Of a stretch of DNA of 9,862 nucleotides, positions 7,359 through 9,862 are shown piece after piece. The DNA is from Magnetococcales bacterium. Its GTDB lineage: Bacteria > Pseudomonadota > Magnetococcia > Magnetococcales > Magnetaquicoccaceae. The notes beneath the pieces were generated by a model, which ran no database searches, had not been told where the DNA came from, and worked only from the letters and a program-made list of their open reading frames with translations. The first letter of the stretch is position 1, and every line of letters begins with the position of its first letter. Position numbers and translations under genes: made by a program. The DNA is taken from NCBI GenBank assembly GCA_015228895.1, contig JADGCR010000071.1, positions 1 through 9,862 on the forward strand. Reading direction: 5' to 3'.

Positions 7359-7394
7359 TGCCACATCAATCGATCGGGGAAGTTCATGATATGC

Positions 7395-7423
7395 ATCATA
7401 CTGCCGGCGCGTCCTTGCGACAA
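7395..7423 (-). promoter_or_regulatory. Candidate sigma-70 promoter for mamX-mamZ
   Basis: On the minus strand a TTGTCG -35 (7423-7418) and a TATGAT -10 (7400-7395) are separated by exactly 17 nt. Start of transcription would be near 7388, about 30 nt before the mamX ATG. The -10 overlaps a short dyad, ATGAT-GCAT-ATCAT (7386-7399), which could be an operator. A poor GG-N10-GC sigma-54-like pattern overlaps the -35 (7431-7417) but matches the rest of that consensus badly. Confidence 0.45.
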
Positions 7424-7496
7424 CCTGTCCAAGGCTAGCATCAACCCCGCGTGATTGCCACGAGAAAACCGCCGCCCCAGGGAAAAATCGGCCGCA

Positions 7497-8072
7497 TCAC
7501 CTGACTGACCTGGAGGCGCCCCACACCTCCGGCGCGACCCCCTCCAGCAGGTCGTGGCAGGCGGTGCATCTGCCCTGCAGATCATCCAGCGCTTTCAGGA
7601 CCCGATCCGCTCCATCCGCCTTCTCCATGTGCTGAATGGAGGAGTGATAGAGGCGCTTCATGGATTTCTGGCATTGATCCGCCATTTTGTCGAAATCCTC
7701 CTCCCTGAGAGCCGTCCCCCCCCGCCCCTTTTTTTGCAGCAGGGCCGCGTCGCCGGCATGCCGTTCCATCGGACCGAGCAGGCCGAAGGTATTGTGGAGA
7801 GCGGTGGCGTGCCGGGCCAGATTGCGACTGTATTTGAAATCGTGGGTGGCGAGCTGACGAATGGCCTCCGAGTGCATGCGGATCATGGTGATGACCGATT
7901 GGACGTAGCGATCCTTTTCCGAGGTTTCCGCATGGCCCGTGGAGCAGGGCGACAGGGTCGCGCCGAACCAGAACGTCAGGGCGAGGAGCATGACGCGCGG
8001 GCCGCCTCGTCCCGTTCGCCTGGCCATTTCGCCAAGGTCACAACGATTTTCCAGGGGATCAGGTGTGTTCAT
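7497..8072 (-). CDS. Class II (cytochrome c'-like) monohaem c-type cytochrome
   Basis: The gene encodes 191 residues. The ATG at 8072 is preceded by GAGG at a spacing of six, which decides the start over the upstream in-frame ATGs inside the NapC-like gene. A hydrophobic signal segment (about 27-41) and likely cleavage after A48 (GHA/ET) indicate export. The mature part is helical, with a single haem site near the C-terminus, C169-T-A-C172-H173. This is the arrangement of cytochrome c'/c556 four-helix bundles. It carries M63 and M66 near the start of the first helix, where c556-type proteins have their Met ligand. It begins 22 nt after the NapC-like stop, so the two are probably one operon and the protein may accept its electrons. 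Runs of seven A and eight G on the coding strand (7735-7729 and 7723-7716) encode the KKGRGG loop. Confidence 0.78.
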   Translation of the reverse strand: MNTPDPLENRCDLGEMARRTGRGGPRVMLLALTFWFGATLSPCSTGHAETSEKDRYVQSVITMIRMHSEAIRQLATHDFKYSRNLARHATALHNTFGLLGPMERHAGDAALLQKKGRGGTALREEDFDKMADQCQKSMKRLYHSSIQHMEKADGADRVLKALDDLQGRCTACHDLLEGVAPEVWGASRSVR

Positions 8073-8094
8073 GATTGACCTCGGTGCGTTCCCG

Positions 8095-8706
8095 TTATTT
8101 GCCATCGTTTTCCTGAGCGACCGGTTCCCGGGGTTCCTCGTGGGCAATGCCGAGATGACAATCGATGCAGGTCTTGGTCCCTTCCTTCATCATCCGTTCG
8201 TGTTTGTTGGCGGCGGAGCGCTGCTGGTCGGCGAACTGCATCGCCTCGTAGGTGTGGCACTGACGGCACTCCCTGGAGTCGCGTTTCCGCATGTTCTCCA
8301 GGACATTCCGGGCCAGCCGGTAGCGGGCCTTTTCGAAGGAGGCGGCATCCGGGTAGGTGCCGATGAGATGATGATAGAGGTGGCGTCCCCCCACGAACAC
8401 CTTGTCCAGCAGTTTGTCCAGGTAGTCCCCCACCCCTTTGCCGTGGGGAATGTGGCAGTTGGCGCAGACCACCCGCACGCCGGAGGGATTCTTGTAGTGG
8501 ATGCTCTGCTGGTACTCCTTGTAGACCCCTTCCATCTCATGACAGGAGACGCACATTTCCAGGCTGTTGGTGAACCCATCCATGAACAGGAAATGCATCC
8601 CGGCGAAACCGATCACCCCGACACCCAGGCCTCCCAGGAAAAACAACCAGAAAGGCAAGCTCACGGAGGGTTTGCCCGCGTGATTCTTCACAGGAACTGG
8701 TGCCAT
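8095..8706 (-). CDS. NapC/NirT-family membrane-anchored tetrahaem cytochrome c
   Basis: The protein has 203 residues. The ATG at 8706 follows GGGGAGAG by about seven bases. One N-terminal transmembrane helix (about 18-42) anchors a periplasmic domain with four CXXCH motifs at 52-56, 81-85, 147-151 and 180-184. The context around the first two (EMCVSCHEMEGVYKEYQQS, HYKNPSGVRVVCANCHIPHG) is diagnostic of the NapC/NirT family, which oxidises membrane quinol and passes electrons to periplasmic haem proteins. No nitrate, nitrite or TMAO reductase gene is nearby. The following genes are instead a cytochrome c'-like protein and the magnetochrome protein MamX, so those are candidate electron acceptors (inference). 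I therefore do not assign napC as a symbol. It appears to be the first gene of this transcription unit, with a plausible promoter upstream. Confidence 0.93.
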   Translation of the reverse strand: MAPVPVKNHAGKPSVSLPFWLFFLGGLGVGVIGFAGMHFLFMDGFTNSLEMCVSCHEMEGVYKEYQQSIHYKNPSGVRVVCANCHIPHGKGVGDYLDKLLDKVFVGGRHLYHHLIGTYPDAASFEKARYRLARNVLENMRKRDSRECRQCHTYEAMQFADQQRSAANKHERMMKEGTKTCIDCHLGIAHEEPREPVAQENDGK

Positions 8707-8729
8707 GGCCGCTCTCCCCGGTGATCGAA

Positions 8730-8748
8730 AGTGTCGATGTCCGACACT
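8730..8748. promoter_or_regulatory. Seven-base inverted repeat in the NapC-like leader
   Basis: On the minus strand AGTGTCG-GACAT-CGACACT has perfect seven-base arms and a five-base loop. It ends 23 nt before the ATG of the NapC-like gene. It would fall inside the predicted 5' leader, so it could act as an mRNA hairpin or as a protein-binding operator. Confidence 0.5.
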
Positions 8749-8780
8749 GGCGCAGCAATCCGCATCTTTGCTGGTGAGTC

Positions 8781-8810
8781 ATCATCGAGATTCGACCCAC
8801 CGCTTGTCAA
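8781..8810 (-). promoter_or_regulatory. Candidate sigma-70 promoter for the NapC-like operon
   Basis: On the minus strand a perfect TTGACA -35 (8810-8805) is followed after 18 nt by GATGAT (8786-8781), a four-of-six -10 match. Transcription would start near 8774, giving a leader of about 68 nt. The -35 is embedded in the 7-1-7 palindrome at 8800-8814, so a bound regulator would block or modulate it. Confidence 0.45.
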
Positions 8811-8814
8811 GCGG
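8800..8814. promoter_or_regulatory. Operator-like palindrome CCGCTTG-T-CAAGCGG
   Basis: This is a perfect 7-1-7 inverted repeat of 15 bases that covers the -35 hexamer of the NapC-like promoter. The position suggests repression or regulated access by a dimeric transcription factor. A smaller palindrome with the same TTGTCAA core lies in the kinase leader (4321-4331). Confidence 0.5.
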
Positions 8815-8914
8815 AATTTTCGCCGGAACCCACCCTTTTTCCGGTTTTACATGATTGTTATTGCACACTTATTTTGTCGAAGATCCCGGAGGCCGGAACC
8901 CCGGGGGGCGCCGG

Positions 8915-9529
8915 TCAGGGTTTGGGCAACAGTTCCCTGGCCTCCAGCAGGTCGATCACCTGTCGGGCGCAGAGTTCGATGGTGTCGAACCCGGTATTCA
9001 GCACCAATTCCGGCGCTTCCGGTGGTTCGTAGGGAGAGGAGATGCCGGTGAACTCCGGGATCTCCCCGGCCCTGGCCTTGCGATACAGCCCCTTGACATC
9101 CCGTTCCTCGCACACTTCCAGGGGGCAGTGACAATAGATCTCGATGAAATCGTCCTCTCCAACCAGGGTCCGCACCCGCTGCCGATCGGCGCGAAACGGG
9201 GAGATGAAACCGCACAGCACGATCAAACCCGCATTGAGCATCAGCTTGGAGACCTCGCCGATCCGGCGGATGTTCTCCACCCGGTCCGCGTTGGAGAATT
9301 TCAGGTCTCCGCACAGTCCGTAGCGCACGTTGTCCCCGTCCAGGGAGCAGGTATGGTGACGGGCGGAATGGAGGATGGTCTCCACCTGGTGAATCATGGT
9401 GGACTTGCCGGAGCCGGAGAGTCCGGTAAACCACAAGATGAAACTCCGATGCCCGTTCAAACGCTCCCGATCCAGTCGGGAAATGGTGGCGGGTTGCCAG
9501 ACGGCGTTGGGACTGACAAGCTGTGACAT
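8915..9529 (-). CDS. cysC: Adenylylsulfate (APS) kinase
   Basis: The protein has 204 residues, normal for the family. It phosphorylates APS at the 3' position with ATP to give PAPS, in the cytoplasm. The P-loop GLSGSGKS is at 36-43, the LDGDNVR segment at 63-69, the FISPFR motif with the conserved Ser at 110, and KGLYRKARAGEIPEFTGI at about 146-163, all hallmarks of CysC. The start ATG at 9529 follows an AGAGG about a dozen bases upstream. It is not fused to CysN and no ATP sulfurylase gene is in view. It may serve sulfate assimilation or supply PAPS for sulfation of surface glycans. It points the same way as the cytochrome genes but is separated from them by 208 nt that include a likely new promoter, so functional linkage is doubtful. 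Confidence 0.95.
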   Translation of the reverse strand: MSQLVSPNAVWQPATISRLDRERLNGHRSFILWFTGLSGSGKSTMIHQVETILHSARHHTCSLDGDNVRYGLCGDLKFSNADRVENIRRIGEVSKLMLNAGLIVLCGFISPFRADRQRVRTLVGEDDFIEIYCHCPLEVCEERDVKGLYRKARAGEIPEFTGISSPYEPPEAPELVLNTGFDTIELCARQVIDLLEARELLPKP

Positions 9530-9592
9530 GTTTTTATCCAGCCTCTTTGAAGGAAAGGGAATGGTGGATCGCTTCCGTTTTCGTTAGTATCA

Positions 9593-9607
9593 TGGAACAA
9601 GGTGTGC
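9593..9607 (+). promoter_or_regulatory. Sigma-54-like -24/-12 site upstream of the RHH gene
   Basis: TGGAAC-AAGGT-GTGC has the essential GG and GC dinucleotides at the right separation and matches 8 of 10 positions of the TGGCAC-N5-TTGC consensus. It would start transcription about 25 nt before the ATG at 9644. No upstream activator site was identified, and one such match can arise by chance. Confidence 0.3.
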
Positions 9608-9616
9608 TGAACAGGT

Positions 9617-9643
9617 ACAAAAAACGTGGGAGGAACAAAAAAC
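9617..9643. repeat. Direct repeat ACAAAAAAC, 18-bp period
   Basis: Two perfect nine-base copies, at 9617-9625 and 9635-9643, flank the GGGAGG ribosome-binding site of the ribbon-helix-helix gene. Regulators of this fold often bind repeated sites in their own leader, so autoregulation is possible. The A-rich composition makes chance similarity more likely. Confidence 0.4.
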
Positions 9644-9862
9644 ATGGCCCAGAAAAAAATTCACGACACCCCATCCACGCGCGTCATGGCCTATCGCAAA
9701 CGTCGTCTGGAAGGCATGAAGCGGGTGGAGATTTGGCTGCAGGACGAGGAACTGGCTCAACTGGACGCGGTCGCGGAGGAAACCGGCGTCAGTCGCGCCC
9801 GCGTCGTGGCCCAGTTGCTGCTGGAAAGAGGACAACTCCCCACCCCCGGTGAGCCCCCAACC
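9644..9862 (+). CDS. Ribbon-helix-helix DNA-binding protein (partial, runs off the right edge)
   Basis: The ATG at 9644 follows GGGAGG by about ten bases, and 73 codons remain open to the window end. The N-terminus is basic (MAQKKIHDTPSTRVMAYRKR). It is followed by a beta-strand and two helices of the ribbon-helix-helix fold: KRVEIWLQDEELAQLDAVAE and ETGVSRARVVAQLLLERG. Similar short proteins are CopG/Arc-type regulators, antitoxins and plasmid copy-control factors. The segment after the fold turns Pro-rich (LPTPGEPP). It is divergent from cysC and is the only plus-strand gene seen. Whether a toxin or larger domain follows cannot be judged. Confidence 0.75.
   Translation, partial: MAQKKIHDTPSTRVMAYRKRRLEGMKRVEIWLQDEELAQLDAVAEETGVSRARVVAQLLLERGQLPTPGEPPT

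Larger units (their letters stand above)
8707..8914. other. Control region between cysC and the NapC-like gene
   Basis: This 208-nt noncoding stretch contains the candidate promoter, the 7-1-7 palindrome and the leader hairpin listed separately. Just after the cysC stop there is a very GC-rich segment (8887-8914) with overlapping CCGG and CCCCGGGG elements that could form a hairpin. It has no following T-run, so a terminator is not claimed. Confidence 0.5.

Noticed and set aside
7355..7585. Minus-strand frame ending in an ATGA overlap with the mamX start
   Set aside because: It reads through the end of the cytochrome c' gene in another frame and has no plausible protein character; the overlap looks accidental.
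8095..8706. Assigning the tetrahaem gene as napC of a periplasmic nitrate reductase
   Set aside because: No napA, napB or other nap gene is in the window; only family-level NapC/NirT membership is supported.
8887..8914. GC-rich segment after cysC as an intrinsic terminator
   Set aside because: Several short stems are possible but none is followed by a T-run on the minus strand.
1..9862. tRNA, rRNA, CRISPR array, insertion sequence or attachment site
   Set aside because: No cloverleaf, rRNA core, regularly spaced repeats, transposase or long terminal inverted repeats were recognised by eye; a covariance-model and IS search would settle this.

Overview
The window looks like part of the chromosome of a magnetotactic proteobacterium. 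The decisive genes are a side-by-side pair on the minus strand. One is a periplasmic protein with two magnetochrome haem domains (MamX-type, 7358-6594). The other is a 627-residue fusion of a Major Facilitator domain to a YedZ/MsrQ-like ferric-reductase membrane domain (MamZ-type, 6569-4686). This pair and its order match the mamX-mamZ part of the mamXY operon of Magnetospirillum. High G+C, a DUF47/PhoU-like protein and a CysC would suit Magnetococcales or another alphaproteobacterial lineage, but the window alone does not fix the taxon.

Layout: everything from 9529 down to position 1 is on the minus strand. Reading in the direction of transcription, there is an APS kinase (9529-8915) and a 208-nt control region. 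Then come a NapC/NirT-type membrane tetrahaem quinol dehydrogenase (8706-8095), a class II (cytochrome c'-like) monohaem protein (8072-7497), MamX and MamZ. They are followed by a tiny secreted c-type cytochrome that ends ten residues after its haem motif (4580-4386). A two-component pair follows: a CHASE-PAS sensor histidine kinase (4297-2138) overlapping an NtrC-type sigma-54 activator (2141-720). A 395-nt stretch without a convincing gene then precedes the start of a DUF47 phosphate-transport accessory protein (324-1, cut by the window edge). The only plus-strand gene is the start of a ribbon-helix-helix DNA-binding protein (9644 to the right edge).

How the parts may work together (inference): quinol electrons could pass from the NapC-like protein to the cytochrome c'-like protein and the MamX haems. 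MamZ could add its own haem-b membrane electron path and possible solute transport, so that iron redox state during magnetite formation is tuned. The adjacent kinase and sigma-54 activator could sense a periplasmic signal and regulate this module or other loci. Candidate promoters and palindromes lie upstream of the NapC-like gene, mamX, the kinase and DUF47. No tRNA, rRNA, CRISPR array, insertion sequence or strong intrinsic terminator was recognised.
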